Shown piece by piece: positions 35,513 to 45,134 of a stretch of DNA of 64,000 nucleotides. This stretch comes from Candidatus Saccharimonadota bacterium (GTDB lineage Bacteria; Patescibacteriota; Saccharimonadia; Saccharimonadales; Saccharimonadaceae). The translations under genes were made by a program, and so were the position numbers. The first letter of the stretch is position 1. Each line of letters begins with the position of its first letter. Location of the stretch: positions 1 to 64,000 of the forward strand of contig JAATFU010000003.1 of assembly GCA_015655045.1 (NCBI GenBank), read 5' to 3'. The notes under the pieces were generated by a model. The model was given only the letters and a program-made list of their open reading frames with translations. It had not been told where the DNA came from and did not search any database.

Positions 35513-36582
35513 TAGCCTCTCATCAACCTTTCGAACTCAGTCAAATCAACAGCATACTCACGAGCGTTATCGTAGGTAACTGTACCGCTTTGGACGAGTC
35601 CTGCAAGGGTACGGTCCATTGTCTGCATACCCTGATCAGCACCTGTTTGAATAACAGCATCAAGTTGATGAGCTTTTCCTTCTCGAATGATGTTACGTAC
35701 GGCTGGATTCGCGACGAGCACCTCTGCAGCAACCACCCGACCACCGCCAATAGCTGGAATAAGACGCTGTGAACAGATTGCCATCAGAATATTTGAAAGT
35801 TGGGCACGAATCTGTGGTTGTTGATGGGGCGGAAACACGTCAATCATACGGTCAATCGATTGAGAAGCACTATTCGTGTGAAGGGTCGCGAAAACTAAGT
35901 GACCTGTCTCGGCAATTGTAATCGCTGCACTAATAGTTTCAAGGTCACGCATCTCACCAATCAGCACGACGTCAGGGTCTTGACGCAAACTCGAACGAAG
36001 GGCCGCGCTAAAGCTATAGGTGTCATAGTGCACCTCTCGCTGAACTACAACCGACTTCTTTGACTTATGTGTAAACTCAATCGGGTCTTCAATCGTAATA
36101 ATATGCTGGGCTCGTTCGGTATTGATCTTATCAACAAGCGCTGCCAAAGTGGTTGACTTACCACTACCAGTTGGACCCGTGATAAGCACAAGGCCGCGGG
36201 GATAGTCAGCAAAGCCCATAACTACATTCGGCATGCCCAGCTCGGTGACTGATTTAATTTCGTTTGGAATGAGACGAAGCGCCGCTGCAAGGTTGCCTCG
36301 TTCATGATACGCATTGACGCGAAAGCGACCTAACGTTCCAAAGGCAAAGCTAAAGTCGAACTCTTTATCTTTTAACAATATTTGTCGTTGGTCTTGATCA
36401 AGAATAGCAAAAATTAAAGATTCAACCGCCGCTTCATCGAGTGGATTGAAGCCAATAATAGCCGCAAGGGCACCATCAATTCGAAGCATTGGCGGTAAAC
36501 CAACCTGGATATGCAAATCCGAAGCATGTCTCTTAACTACTTCCTCGAGTAGTAGTTCGATCCTCAGTTCTTGATTATTCAT
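35512..36582 (-). CDS. pilT: Pilus retraction ATPase
   Basis: The 356-residue hexameric ATPase powers pilus retraction. Walker A is GPTGSGKSTT, the Asp box is IITIEDPIEF, Walker B is DPDVVLIGEMRD and the His box is GHLVFATLHTNSA. The N-terminus lacks the N1 domain, separating it from PilB. Presence of PilT implies retractile pili, which fits twitching or host attachment as described for Saccharibacteria. Confidence 0.95.
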   Translation of the reverse strand: MNNQELRIELLLEEVVKRHASDLHIQVGLPPMLRIDGALAAIIGFNPLDEAAVESLIFAILDQDQRQILLKDKEFDFSFAFGTLGRFRVNAYHERGNLAAALRLIPNEIKSVTELGMPNVVMGFADYPRGLVLITGPTGSGKSTTLAALVDKINTERAQHIITIEDPIEFTHKSKKSVVVQREVHYDTYSFSAALRSSLRQDPDVVLIGEMRDLETISAAITIAETGHLVFATLHTNSASQSIDRMIDVFPPHQQPQIRAQLSNILMAICSQRLIPAIGGGRVVAAEVLVANPAVRNIIREGKAHQLDAVIQTGADQGMQTMDRTLAGLVQSGTVTYDNAREYAVDLTEFERLMRG

Positions 36583-36596
36583 AATGTCCCACCCTT

Positions 36597-38360
36597 CTAG
36601 GCCGTATCAGCCGCTACACGATTTACTTCTTCAATTGTTGTCAGACCCTGCAAAGCTTTCAAGTAGCCGTCTTGACGCATGGTAATCATACCTTGGCTGA
36701 CGGCCAGCCGCTGTATTTCGCTACTCGTTGCTCGAGCAACGATGAGGTTCTGGACAGCCTCATTGACATCCATGACCTCATAAAGCCCGGCGCGTCCGCT
36801 ATAACCTCGAGGCGTCTGCGGGGTATCAATACCCTTGACTAGAGTATAAGCGTTTTGACCCGCTAGGGGCAAGTCTTTATAGCCCAAATCTTGTGAAGCC
36901 AATGCCACGTCGGCTGGCGTCTTCGGTAAGAGATGTCCAATAGTCGCCATAATGCTCTGGGTTTCAATTGGATTTGACTGATACGTTTCTCGTTTTGGTG
37001 AAACGCGTCGAACTAATCGTTGTCCAATGATGGTATTAATTGTGCTTGCGATCAAGAATGGCTCAATCCCCATGTCGAGCAATCGTGGCAACACGCCCGC
37101 CGCACTGTTGGTGTGAAGCGTGCTAAAAACAAGGTGTCCCGTGAGAGCCGCTTGGACTGCCAAGCTGGCCGTTTCACTATCGCGAATCTCCCCTACCATG
37201 ACCACATCAGGGTCTTGACGCAAGATTGAACGAAGGCCATTGGCAAAGGTAAGGCCCACCTCGGCATTCACTTGAATCTGATTGACTCCATCCATTTTAT
37301 ATTCAACAGGGTCCTCGAGAGTCACGATGTTAACAGTATCGTCTTTAATTTCTTTAATCAGAGCATATAAACTAGTTGACTTACCACTACCAGTTGGGCC
37401 AGAGGTCAGTACCATGCCATTTGGTCGACGAATTCCCTTGCGAATCGCCCGCAAAGCTCGACCTGCATACCCCATATCTTCAATATCGAAGCTGTTACCC
37501 GACTTATCGAGTAAACGAATCACAACTTGCTCACCCCACACCACTGGACTGATGGCGATACGGAGGTCAACTTCCTTATTAGCTACCTTAACAGTAAATT
37601 GGCCATCCTGTGGAATACGGTGTTCGTCAATCTTAAGATTCGAGAGAATTTTAATACGACTAACCAATGCTGGCTCAATACTTTTGGGTAGCTGCATGAT
37701 CTCGCGCAGTACACCATCGACGCGACAACGAATCTTTAAGGTGGCTTCGAGCGGTTCGATATGCACATCACTCGCTCGGGATTTCACTGCATATTCAAGG
37801 ATGGTACTTAGTGCCTTGCTGATTGGTGAATCCTGTACGATTGTCTTCACTTCACGGTCGGACTCGCTGCTCGCTTCGGCCTGGCTTGCTTCAGCCGCCT
37901 CATCTACGCTAGAAAGGTCAGTACGATACTGGTCGAGTACATGACGAACACCCGCTTCAGAGGCCATAAAGACCTTCAGGGGGCGTTGAATACGATTTGC
38001 TAGATAATCAACCGCCTGGACATTATTGGCATCAATCATGGCCACTGCGAGACGATTCTGTACCTCGGCAAGTGGCACAGCCATGAATCGTTCGGCAATA
38101 TCCTCTGGCAAAAGTGTTAAAACGTTCTGATCAATAATACTACTAGTCAAGTTCACGTACGGCACGCCCGACACTTGAGCGATGGCATGGGTTAACATCT
38201 CATCATCAACAATATGTTGCTCAGTCAGCAACCCGAGAAGAGGCTTATTTGAACTGGCCGAGGAGTTTTGAGCATCTTTTAAAACAGCCTCGGTGACTAA
38301 GCCTTCGTCAATGAGAAGACTAACGAGTTTTTCTTGAATATCGCCAGTCAGGAGAGCCAT
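36597..38360 (-). CDS. pilB: Pilus extension ATPase
   Basis: The 587-residue GspE/PilB ATPase drives pilus assembly. It has an MshE-N/GSPII_E-like N-terminal domain (residues 1-150), then Walker A GPTGSGKSTS, the Asp box IVTLEDPVEY, Walker B DPDVVMVGEIRD and TGHLVFSTLHTNSA. The CxxC zinc pairs found in many PilB proteins are absent. It lies 14 nt upstream of pilT. Confidence 0.95.
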   Translation of the reverse strand: MALLTGDIQEKLVSLLIDEGLVTEAVLKDAQNSSASSNKPLLGLLTEQHIVDDEMLTHAIAQVSGVPYVNLTSSIIDQNVLTLLPEDIAERFMAVPLAEVQNRLAVAMIDANNVQAVDYLANRIQRPLKVFMASEAGVRHVLDQYRTDLSSVDEAAEASQAEASSESDREVKTIVQDSPISKALSTILEYAVKSRASDVHIEPLEATLKIRCRVDGVLREIMQLPKSIEPALVSRIKILSNLKIDEHRIPQDGQFTVKVANKEVDLRIAISPVVWGEQVVIRLLDKSGNSFDIEDMGYAGRALRAIRKGIRRPNGMVLTSGPTGSGKSTSLYALIKEIKDDTVNIVTLEDPVEYKMDGVNQIQVNAEVGLTFANGLRSILRQDPDVVMVGEIRDSETASLAVQAALTGHLVFSTLHTNSAAGVLPRLLDMGIEPFLIASTINTIIGQRLVRRVSPKRETYQSNPIETQSIMATIGHLLPKTPADVALASQDLGYKDLPLAGQNAYTLVKGIDTPQTPRGYSGRAGLYEVMDVNEAVQNLIVARATSSEIQRLAVSQGMITMRQDGYLKALQGLTTIEEVNRVAADTA

Positions 38361-38369
38361 GGGCCAAGC

Positions 38370-38594
38370 CTACTGCGTGCTACCGTTAATTTGAACTGGA
38401 ATTGACGGGTTGATCGCATCTTTGTTGAAGATTGTTGGATCTGGCTCTTGAATGTTTGAGTCAATCTTATCAATTGTCTTTACTTTGACCGTTTCCTTTG
38501 AGATACCTCCAAAGAGAGAGTTCGCGACAAAATACGCTATCAGTACGCTTACTGAAGCGATGAGAATGATCATAGCTATGTCTGATTTTTTCAT
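38370..38594 (-). CDS. Small membrane protein of the pilus operon
   Basis: This 74-residue protein has one N-terminal helix (about residues 8-29) and a short extracytoplasmic tail (KETVKVKTIDKIDSN, then PDPTIFNKDAINPS). It overlaps the PilO-like gene by 4 nt (ATGA) and precedes pilB by 9 nt. The position corresponds to PilP in other operons, but it lacks the lipoprotein box, so I only infer a periplasm-side accessory role. Confidence 0.6.
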   Translation of the reverse strand: MKKSDIAMIILIASVSVLIAYFVANSLFGGISKETVKVKTIDKIDSNIQEPDPTIFNKDAINPSIPVQINGSTQ

Positions 38595-39298
38595 GATTTT
38601 ACCGTCTTATCCTTTAATTCAAGTACACGAGCTGGCTCATAGAATGCTGCTCCCTCGATATTCATCACCTGTCCATTGCCTTGATTCTCAATTTTCAGTG
38701 ATGTGATATCGATCACCCGGATTGATCGCTCTAAGTTTGTAAGAACTTGTTTAAGCGCTGCGGTATTACCACTAACCGAGAAACGAAAGGTAATCTGATT
38801 GCTATCACTCGAAGTGGAAGCATCAGGCGTAGCGGTAGAAGTAGATGCCGCATCATCGGATAAAGCTTCGATACCAATCACCGGATCAACCTGAATTGAA
38901 TTTAGCGTGAGGCCAGGAATGTTTGCAAGTAATTTATCTTGAAGTGACGCACCAAGGGCTAGTGAGTTCGCCTCTGATGGCAATGCATCGAGAACAACCT
39001 GAACCGCCTGATCTGACGGGTTAGCCTTTGCGTCAATGAGAGCTTGGTTAGTATCCAATACTCGAACTTGGGACTCAAGCTGACTGATAACATCATTGTC
39101 GGCCTTTAGCGTAGAAACCGTCTTATCTTTTTCGGCCAGGACTTTTTCATTAAAGAAGAGCTTCTGAGCAAGGAAGATAGAGCCCACAGCCGCAAACCCA
39201 ATGACCACTGATACTATTGCAACCCACACAAACATAACTCGGTTTGCCCTAGCAATTTGCGTTCGCTTTCGTAGTGCTGAATCTTTTGATTGTTGCAT
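38591..39298 (-). CDS. PilO-like pilus assembly protein
   Basis: The 235-residue protein has a cytosolic basic head, one helix (about residues 20-46), a coiled-coil segment (FNEKVLAEKDKTVSTLKADNDVISQLESQV) and a compact C-terminal domain that ends MNIEGAAFYEP. It follows pilN by 1 nt and overlaps the next gene. Order M-N-O-like supports the assignment. Sequence similarity to PilO is weak by eye. Confidence 0.7.
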   Translation of the reverse strand: MQQSKDSALRKRTQIARANRVMFVWVAIVSVVIGFAAVGSIFLAQKLFFNEKVLAEKDKTVSTLKADNDVISQLESQVRVLDTNQALIDAKANPSDQAVQVVLDALPSEANSLALGASLQDKLLANIPGLTLNSIQVDPVIGIEALSDDAASTSTATPDASTSSDSNQITFRFSVSGNTAALKQVLTNLERSIRVIDITSLKIENQGNGQVMNIEGAAFYEPARVLELKDKTVKS

Positions 39299-39299
39299 A

Positions 39300-40028
39300 T
39301 TATTGTGCCCCCGTCGTTAAATCAGTTGCCCGATCAGCGAATATACTACTTGGAATACCGAGGCTGGAATCAGTTGCATTACCAATGTTAGTAATTAAGA
39401 CAGTCGCATTCTTTGAGGCTGGTGCAAAGAAATCGGGAGCATACTCAAAACTCAATGTAAAACGAAGTACCTTCTGGCCAGATGAATCTTCACCGTAACT
39501 AGTATTACTGATGCTTATATTCGAGGCCAATGCTACCTCTTGGTCGCCTTGGTCATTCGTAAACTTTACCTTAGCAGCACCAAGTGTCTTCTTAAATACA
39601 TCAGTGGCAGAAAAGCCATTCGGCGCCTGCCCTTCGAGAGTAATAGTACTGGTACTGGCATCAAGTGACAAAGTTGATATTTGAACATCATTAGGGGTCG
39701 GTGGAATAATTGCAGTGAGCATGTCAAACAGTCGTGAATCAATGTTCTTTTCTGAATTTAAGGTTGTAATCTTCGTAAGTTGGTTCTGAATTGTGAGGGT
39801 TTTTGAGAGATCCTCAACACCCGCAAGCTTACTGCTCCCCTGTTTAATAGCCGTGTCACTGAGACCACTCCGAACAGCCTGGACACCAAATACATAGATA
39901 GCAAGTAACGTAACAATCGCGACAGCTACAATACCAATCAAAATCGCGACAGTAATGACGGCCGAGCGAGTACGTTGAGCACGGATTAGTTCTTGTTTAA
40001 CATCCGGAACAAGGTTGATCTCAATCAT
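39300..40028 (-). CDS. PilN-like pilus assembly protein
   Basis: The 242-residue protein begins MIEINLVPDVKQELIRAQRT, the conserved PilN N-terminal motif that docks into PilM, followed by a helix (about 23-48) and an extracytoplasmic ferredoxin-like domain. It overlaps pilM by 4 nt. PilM-N-O form the alignment complex around the platform. Confidence 0.85.
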   Translation of the reverse strand: MIEINLVPDVKQELIRAQRTRSAVITVAILIGIVAVAIVTLLAIYVFGVQAVRSGLSDTAIKQGSSKLAGVEDLSKTLTIQNQLTKITTLNSEKNIDSRLFDMLTAIIPPTPNDVQISTLSLDASTSTITLEGQAPNGFSATDVFKKTLGAAKVKFTNDQGDQEVALASNISISNTSYGEDSSGQKVLRFTLSFEYAPDFFAPASKNATVLITNIGNATDSSLGIPSSIFADRATDLTTGAQ

Positions 40029-41074
40029 TTGTTGTTCCTCCGCTGGGCAAGGCCAATCACAGCTGCAAACTCGGAAGCAACGCCACCAAGTTTCTGTTGA
40101 TCAGCTTGCGCAACTCGTACTTTTTGCCATGGATTTGCCACGCTCGATGCAATACCAGTCTTCGCTGTGACATATTCACCGAACTGAGGCACCACAGCGG
40201 CAAAACCAGACAAAAGAATACCTCCCACTGGTGTATTGGGATAGCGAGTTTGGAAGAACTTGATTGATTTCACAAGCTCAGCTGCAAAGTTATCAAGTGT
40301 GCTCTCAATCGCCCGGTAAACTTGACCTTCGAGGCGATCGGGTGCAAGGCCAAATTTAAGGATAAACTGACGTGCCTGATCGTCTTGAACGTTCAAATTC
40401 TGAACAGCAGCCTTCACCAGTGAACGTAAACCTGTTGGGATGGTACGAACAAGGCGAGGGGCATTATTAAAGGTAATCGCAAGATCGGTCGACTGTTCAC
40501 CGACGTCAATAATAAGCCGAGCGTCCGTAATACCGCTTGGGAGTAATGAACGAATCATCGCGAGTGGATCTGGTTCAGCAGCAATGACATTAAGCCCCAA
40601 ACTCTCGATAAACTCTAGACGCTCTTCAGCATAGGCATTTGCAGTACTTGCAAGGAGAACTTCTTGTTGCTTTGGGTCGTGGAGTGACTGACCAAGTAAC
40701 GCCCAATCTACCTTTGTTTCGTCAATCGCCATAGGAATATACTGGTCAATCTGGTATTTGATCGTGCTCTTAAGCTCTGTCTCGCCCATGTTTGGTACGT
40801 CAATAACCGTCGTAAAGGTCTTGTTTGACGGCAAACCGATTGCTACATTTTTTGTCTTGATGCCACTCTGCCCCACAGCTGTCATAATCACCTCGCCAAG
40901 ACGACGTATACCTTCAGGAGAACTACTACTCATTGTTTTTTCATCAAGCGCCGCATAGCCATAGTGCTGAAGGCTCCAGCTATCAGCCCCACTTGAAGAG
41001 AGTTGCACTACGCGCACTGCGTTAGTGCCGATATCTAGTGCAAAAAAGTCGCCCACTCCTTTTAGTAATGCCAT
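40025..41074 (-). CDS. PilM-like actin-fold pilus protein
   Basis: This cytosolic actin-like ATP-binding protein has FFALDIGTNAVRVVQL, IDVGEQSTDLAI, IPTGLRSLVKA and GGILLSGFAAVVPQFGEY. I choose ATG 41074 (MALLKGVGDFF), giving 349 residues; the frame is open to 41113. It binds the N-terminal peptide of PilN. It overlaps pilN by 4 nt. Confidence 0.88.
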   Translation of the reverse strand: MALLKGVGDFFALDIGTNAVRVVQLSSSGADSWSLQHYGYAALDEKTMSSSSPEGIRRLGEVIMTAVGQSGIKTKNVAIGLPSNKTFTTVIDVPNMGETELKSTIKYQIDQYIPMAIDETKVDWALLGQSLHDPKQQEVLLASTANAYAEERLEFIESLGLNVIAAEPDPLAMIRSLLPSGITDARLIIDVGEQSTDLAITFNNAPRLVRTIPTGLRSLVKAAVQNLNVQDDQARQFILKFGLAPDRLEGQVYRAIESTLDNFAAELVKSIKFFQTRYPNTPVGGILLSGFAAVVPQFGEYVTAKTGIASSVANPWQKVRVAQADQQKLGGVASEFAAVIGLAQRRNNK

Positions 41075-41127
41075 ATTGTCATCATTATACCGAACCATAA
41101 GCAGTAAAAGCAAGTTGGAATTGAATC

Positions 41128-43032
41128 TTAGAAGCGAGGTGGCAACTCAGTTGTGTACGCAGATTGAATCCGACCGGCGCTCACGGCTTGGCGATACGAC
41201 CACAAGAAAGCATCAGGACGAAGATTAAATATCTCTGCGGGGAAGCCACTGTCTGTCGCTGTTCCCGATCCAGCGGTTCGATTCAAGAAGAGTTTCTGCG
41301 CCATAACTGGCCCATTGATAGTTAGTTGATCCTTACAGATATTAATTGTAAGTGGAGCAGCCGACGAACACGTATTGATGGTCCCGTCAGTTGCACCAGT
41401 CGGCTTCGCAATAAGCCACGCGTCGACGTTCTTGACGCTATCATTAATCGTAATATTTTTAGCAATAATAACGGCCTGCGGAATGTCGGCGATTGTATGA
41501 AGCGTATCGGTTGTATAATGCATATCACCCGTAATAACCACGTTCGCATTTGGTGCATTTAAAACGAACCACTCGCCAGCCGCTAGTGTGCCACCGACGA
41601 TTGAGATAGTACCTGTTGCCGCGTACGCCCCCTGGGGCTTTTGGGTGGTGATATTAAGTGTCGGACTCACCCCTAGATCCACACCTCCCGTAAAGCTAGC
41701 GGCTACATCAGGAATAGCTTGAGTATTCAGATAGCCCCCCTTTGGTGTGCTCGTGCTGCAGGCTAGGCTACCAGCATTCGTGAACGTTAATTTACTATAG
41801 TCACACACACCAGTTGCTGCCAAGCCCGTTTTTGCTGAAAATGCCGAACCTGAACCAAGTCCACTGATTGTTCCCGAAGCAAAAGCACCGTATTCAACCC
41901 AGCTTCCAAAGGTACTCTGTCCCCCTCCGATATTCTTAACTGAAGTGCTCGTATCGATGTTACCCGAGGCAGCTATGCCGCTGTAGGTTTGGCCAACACT
42001 TACATCTCCGCCAAGGATTTCAATCTTTGGCTTCTTGGCAATCACCAGACACACCGGATTAGAATGTGCCCACTGCCCATCGCTATCAGAACGTTGCTGA
42101 ACCGATAGGGCATAGCAGACTTTGCTTCCCGCCGGGTAATCTGGAACTGTCTCCGTTGGATTACTTAGCACATGATTGCCTACTGCAAAAGAAGCTCCGG
42201 TTCCCCCGTCAAGCCGGGTAAGATTATTGCCATAATATTGGGCTGGCGCGCTCGGACTATTGCCCGCACCTGGATATGAGCCCGTAGGGCTCACGATGAA
42301 TTGTGAGAGTTGCCACTGAGTATTGGTACTCGACGCCTGTCCAGTATTATTAACAGTCGGGGAAAGTGTCACCGAACTTCCCGCTTCGGCTGCTGTCTGA
42401 TTCGCAGATATAGAAGGGTTCAGTGTGTAATTAAGGGGCATATTCACAATACCGGGATTATCCCCAACTGGGTTTCCGCATGGGTTACGCATTACATAGA
42501 CTATACCTTTACCTGTCTGTCTAAACACCGTCGATGGAGCTGTATCCGATCTGTTAAACATACCGACATCGACACCACTAAACATTTTCGAGCTATTATA
42601 CTTCATCGCCGAGTCTACTGTGTAAGAGTAGTTTTCTGTGGAGATCTGGACAGACGGTTGTCGGATAAGGTTTTCCCAATCTTGAATCTCGGCATTTGAT
42701 GGAAGTCTATTGCTTCCTATCGGTACTCCTCGCATGGTTTGGATAATATAGGCCGCACCAACCTTCTTTCCACCGCCACAACCCTTACCAAATGGCGTAT
42801 TGAAAGCGTTAAGGATGAAGTTAATAAATGTCTCTTTATTTGCTCCACCAGTATATCCATTGAGAATGAGTGCGCAATTACCATAACTTACCGTTCCGGG
42901 AGCTCCCGAGAAGTACATCCTACCAATATGATTAATGGCCGATGTTTGTGTAGGAGGAGCGACCATTGCAAAATTAAGTGCCAGGGCTATCACTATTACA
43001 AAACGGCCTGCAAAACGTAGTTTAGTTCGCAT
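41128..43032 (-). CDS. Large secreted protein at the head of the pilus operon
   Basis: The 634-residue protein has a clear signal peptide (helix at about 10-26, cleavage near TQTSA at 32). Residues about 60-215 contain a Cys/Gly-rich segment (FGKGCGGGKKVG) and aromatic strands. Several beta domains with KxxIEILGGDVSVGQ and a bactofilin-like AVIIAKNITINDSVKNVDAWLIA stretch follow. It ends in ELPPRF. I do not recognise the family. Size, secretion and position 53 nt upstream of pilM suggest a surface or pilus-tip protein. It overlaps the TPR-type gene upstream by 11 nt. Confidence 0.65.
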   Translation of the reverse strand: MRTKLRFAGRFVIVIALALNFAMVAPPTQTSAINHIGRMYFSGAPGTVSYGNCALILNGYTGGANKETFINFILNAFNTPFGKGCGGGKKVGAAYIIQTMRGVPIGSNRLPSNAEIQDWENLIRQPSVQISTENYSYTVDSAMKYNSSKMFSGVDVGMFNRSDTAPSTVFRQTGKGIVYVMRNPCGNPVGDNPGIVNMPLNYTLNPSISANQTAAEAGSSVTLSPTVNNTGQASSTNTQWQLSQFIVSPTGSYPGAGNSPSAPAQYYGNNLTRLDGGTGASFAVGNHVLSNPTETVPDYPAGSKVCYALSVQQRSDSDGQWAHSNPVCLVIAKKPKIEILGGDVSVGQTYSGIAASGNIDTSTSVKNIGGGQSTFGSWVEYGAFASGTISGLGSGSAFSAKTGLAATGVCDYSKLTFTNAGSLACSTSTPKGGYLNTQAIPDVAASFTGGVDLGVSPTLNITTQKPQGAYAATGTISIVGGTLAAGEWFVLNAPNANVVITGDMHYTTDTLHTIADIPQAVIIAKNITINDSVKNVDAWLIAKPTGATDGTINTCSSAAPLTINICKDQLTINGPVMAQKLFLNRTAGSGTATDSGFPAEIFNLRPDAFLWSYRQAVSAGRIQSAYTTELPPRF

Positions 43033-43642
43033 CTTGTAATATTCCTATTTCTTGGTTGTAGTAACCATATGAACTTTGCTCCATCGAATCTGCTTTAGTA
43101 GGATCTCCAATACGCTCAATAGCTAATTGATAATACGTAATCGCCTGCTTATTATCACCCATTCCCTGAGCGATCGAAGCAACAGCCGCCGCCGATTCAA
43201 TAGTTGGATTTAATGAATCTGCCTGTTTAGCATATTCGAGAGCCGACGTGTAATCACTACCACTTGTAGGCGAACCGGCGAGTGAAGATTTTTGGCTATA
43301 GATAGTTGCTTTTGCCGTAGAACTCGTCGCTTGTTGTAGTGCGCTATCGAGTATTGCTTGGCCTGCCGCGGGTCCGCTTGTTTCTGCCGTCGTAACTGCC
43401 TTATCGTATGCGGTATCTTGGGCTTGAGCGGTTGACGTCGTGCTGGTGGTAGCACCCTCACTACTATTTGATGATGATTGAGTGCCAGGCTGAGAATAGT
43501 ACCAATATGCTATCAACCCTAAAATTACGAGAACTATTGGTAGAATTACGAGAAAGAGAATTTTTTTTCGCCTTGTAAAAGCGGAGTGATGATTTTGGAA
43601 ATTCGCTTCCGATTCTCGTGTGTTAGCTTTTTGTTTGTTCAT
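43022..43642 (-). CDS. Membrane-anchored TPR-like protein
   Basis: The 206-residue protein has a basic cytosolic head and one helix (about residues 28-49). A Ser/Thr-rich linker is followed by about three helix pairs resembling tetratricopeptide repeats (ALEYAKQADSLNPTIESAAAVASIAQGMGDNKQAITYYQLAIERIGD). It is the first gene of the pilus operon, with AAGGAATATGT before ATG, and overlaps the large secreted protein gene. TPR proteins such as PilF/PilW help pilus assembly elsewhere, but this one is not clearly an orthologue. Confidence 0.65.
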   Translation of the reverse strand: MNKQKANTRESEANFQNHHSAFTRRKKILFLVILPIVLVILGLIAYWYYSQPGTQSSSNSSEGATTSTTSTAQAQDTAYDKAVTTAETSGPAAGQAILDSALQQATSSTAKATIYSQKSSLAGSPTSGSDYTSALEYAKQADSLNPTIESAAAVASIAQGMGDNKQAITYYQLAIERIGDPTKADSMEQSSYGYYNQEIGILQDAN

Positions 43643-43822
43643 ACATATTCCTTATGTTTATAGTCTAGCTTGCATAAGATGACTTGTCTACTATTCGATA
43701 CTCTTTGGTGCAATGTCCGTATACCGAATCTACCTATATTCTAGTGACCATAAGTCAACTGAAGGAATCAATTTAATACTCGACCACTCTATTTATACTA
43801 ACTATGCTTGAAGTATGGTGGC

Positions 43823-43858
43823 TTGATTAATGAATGATCACCTCTGTTATGATATACT
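43823..43858 (+). promoter_or_regulatory. Captured ychF promoter
   Basis: TGTTATGATATACT supplies an extended -10 (TATGAT at 43848-43853, or TATACT at 43853-43858), with TTGATT at 43823-43828 as a possible -35. TATACT ends 7 nt before the orphaned ychF ATG at 43866, the leaderless spacing seen elsewhere in the window. It now reads into the element cargo. Confidence 0.55.
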
Positions 43859-43865
43859 GAGCGAT

Positions 43866-43898
43866 ATGAGTTTATCTATCGGCATAGTGAGGACTTAG
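43866..43898 (+). pseudogene. ychF: Orphaned 5' end of ychF (first eight codons) at the element's left end
   Basis: ATG AGT TTA TCT ATC GGC ATA GTG encodes MSLSIGIV, the same peptide as the N-terminus of the intact ychF at 53238 (MALSIGIV), then the frame continues AGG ACT TAG and stops. Between the two copies only about 9 of the first 24 bases are forced by identical codon positions; most codons differ by synonymous changes, so this is not a simple duplication. The fragment marks where the original gene was split. Confidence 0.85.
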
Positions 43899-43977
43899 CT
43901 ATACCATTCGAGATGACGATCCAGATGCCCGCACGACCGAACAAAAGAGGTTACCCGAAACGACTCCAGGAGGAAAT

Positions 43978-45120
43978 ATGGCACAAGTATTCAGCTTCAC
44001 TCACCTATCCGGCGGGCAACGAATTTTCCTCGGAAACCCGCGTATAAATTCAGATAAGCCTGACTATACCGGCTATCAGTATTTCGATATCTATGACGAC
44101 GAATACTTGGACAATAGATTGGGCTGTATTGGTATTCGCATGACTTCGACCGTCTCCGACCTCTGGGAATTCGGTCAGAATGATGCTCGAAAATTGCTCA
44201 GTGAAGTAATGCGGCTCGCACTCCCTCTCCTAGATTTACCTATTTCATTAGAGCAATATTCAACAATTAAAGGTGGTTACTTCCCAATCGTAGAACTATT
44301 TTGGGAGGGTAATTCATTCTACGATGAGAAGAATCACATAGTACATGTACTCTCTGGGAAATCCCCAGAAGATTTCTTTAAGACCGTAGTGTTCAAAGGT
44401 AAGTTCAAGGACGAAAGCGTAAGAACTATCATCTTAGCTTATGGATACCTCGAAAGTCTTAGTAGTCAGTTCGGAGACTTTAGGTTTCCTTCGCTGGAAC
44501 TTCCTCAAGCAATATGGCCTATTAACCCCGAACGAGTTACTAGAGCATACTATGGTCTTGTGGAGGACGGCTTCCTTGAGCCCACAGGCGGTAAAACGAG
44601 CTCTGGCTTTTCAACATTCACCCGCATACCCTCACATACACGTCGTCTGATCGAGAATATCGAAGAGCCGACTGCAGGAGAAGTTCAGGGCGTTACTCCG
44701 GATACCGAACCAACGCCATCAATCGCTCCTTACATATCAGAGAAGATCGCCGCGAGCCTTCTGGCATCCGCGAAGACTCGCAAGTACCACACAGCAAAAC
44801 TGGAAGAAATAATATTCGAGCTGAATGATGCCGTTGAACGCAATAAAGCTTTGTCTGCCCACTCTCTAACTAGAGCCCTCTTGGATCACATCGCTCCGTT
44901 ATTCGGACATAAGACATTTGCACAAGTCGCCAATAACTATTCTTGGACTCAAACGGATAAAAAACGTGTTCAACAGTTGGATACGATCTTTAGATTTGAC
45001 GCTGACGATTCGCTACACACTCCGATTTCAAGCCGCGCTACAGATATAGATATGCAATCGATTCCCCTAATACGTCGGACTATAAACGTAATATTAGAAG
45101 AAGCATCAAATCAAAAATGA
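43978..45120 (+). CDS. Unknown 380-residue cargo protein, first gene of a two-gene unit
   Basis: I do not recognise a named family. Residues about 1-175 form an alpha/beta region (GCIGIRMTSTVSDLWEF, LEQYSTIKGGYFPIVELFW). A winged-helix-like segment is at about 180-215 (INPERVTRAYYGLVEDGFLEPTGG). The C-terminal domain at about 250-378 is helical and contains RALLDH (about 298-303), an RxxxxH pattern as in HEPN ribonucleases, but this alone is weak. The ribosome binding site AGGAGG is 4 nt before ATG. It lies right after the left attachment site and is probably driven by the captured ychF promoter. Fifteen nucleotides separate it from the next gene. Confidence 0.55.
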   Translation: MAQVFSFTHLSGGQRIFLGNPRINSDKPDYTGYQYFDIYDDEYLDNRLGCIGIRMTSTVSDLWEFGQNDARKLLSEVMRLALPLLDLPISLEQYSTIKGGYFPIVELFWEGNSFYDEKNHIVHVLSGKSPEDFFKTVVFKGKFKDESVRTIILAYGYLESLSSQFGDFRFPSLELPQAIWPINPERVTRAYYGLVEDGFLEPTGGKTSSGFSTFTRIPSHTRRLIENIEEPTAGEVQGVTPDTEPTPSIAPYISEKIAASLLASAKTRKYHTAKLEEIIFELNDAVERNKALSAHSLTRALLDHIAPLFGHKTFAQVANNYSWTQTDKKRVQQLDTIFRFDADDSLHTPISSRATDIDMQSIPLIRRTINVILEEASNQK

Positions 45121-45134
45121 TATAGGAGTTTACA

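Noticed and set aside
43750-43765. GTCAACT shared with 53231-53237 as a direct repeat attachment site
   Set aside because: Seven bases are within chance, and the paired ychF starts place the crossover elsewhere, at codon 8.
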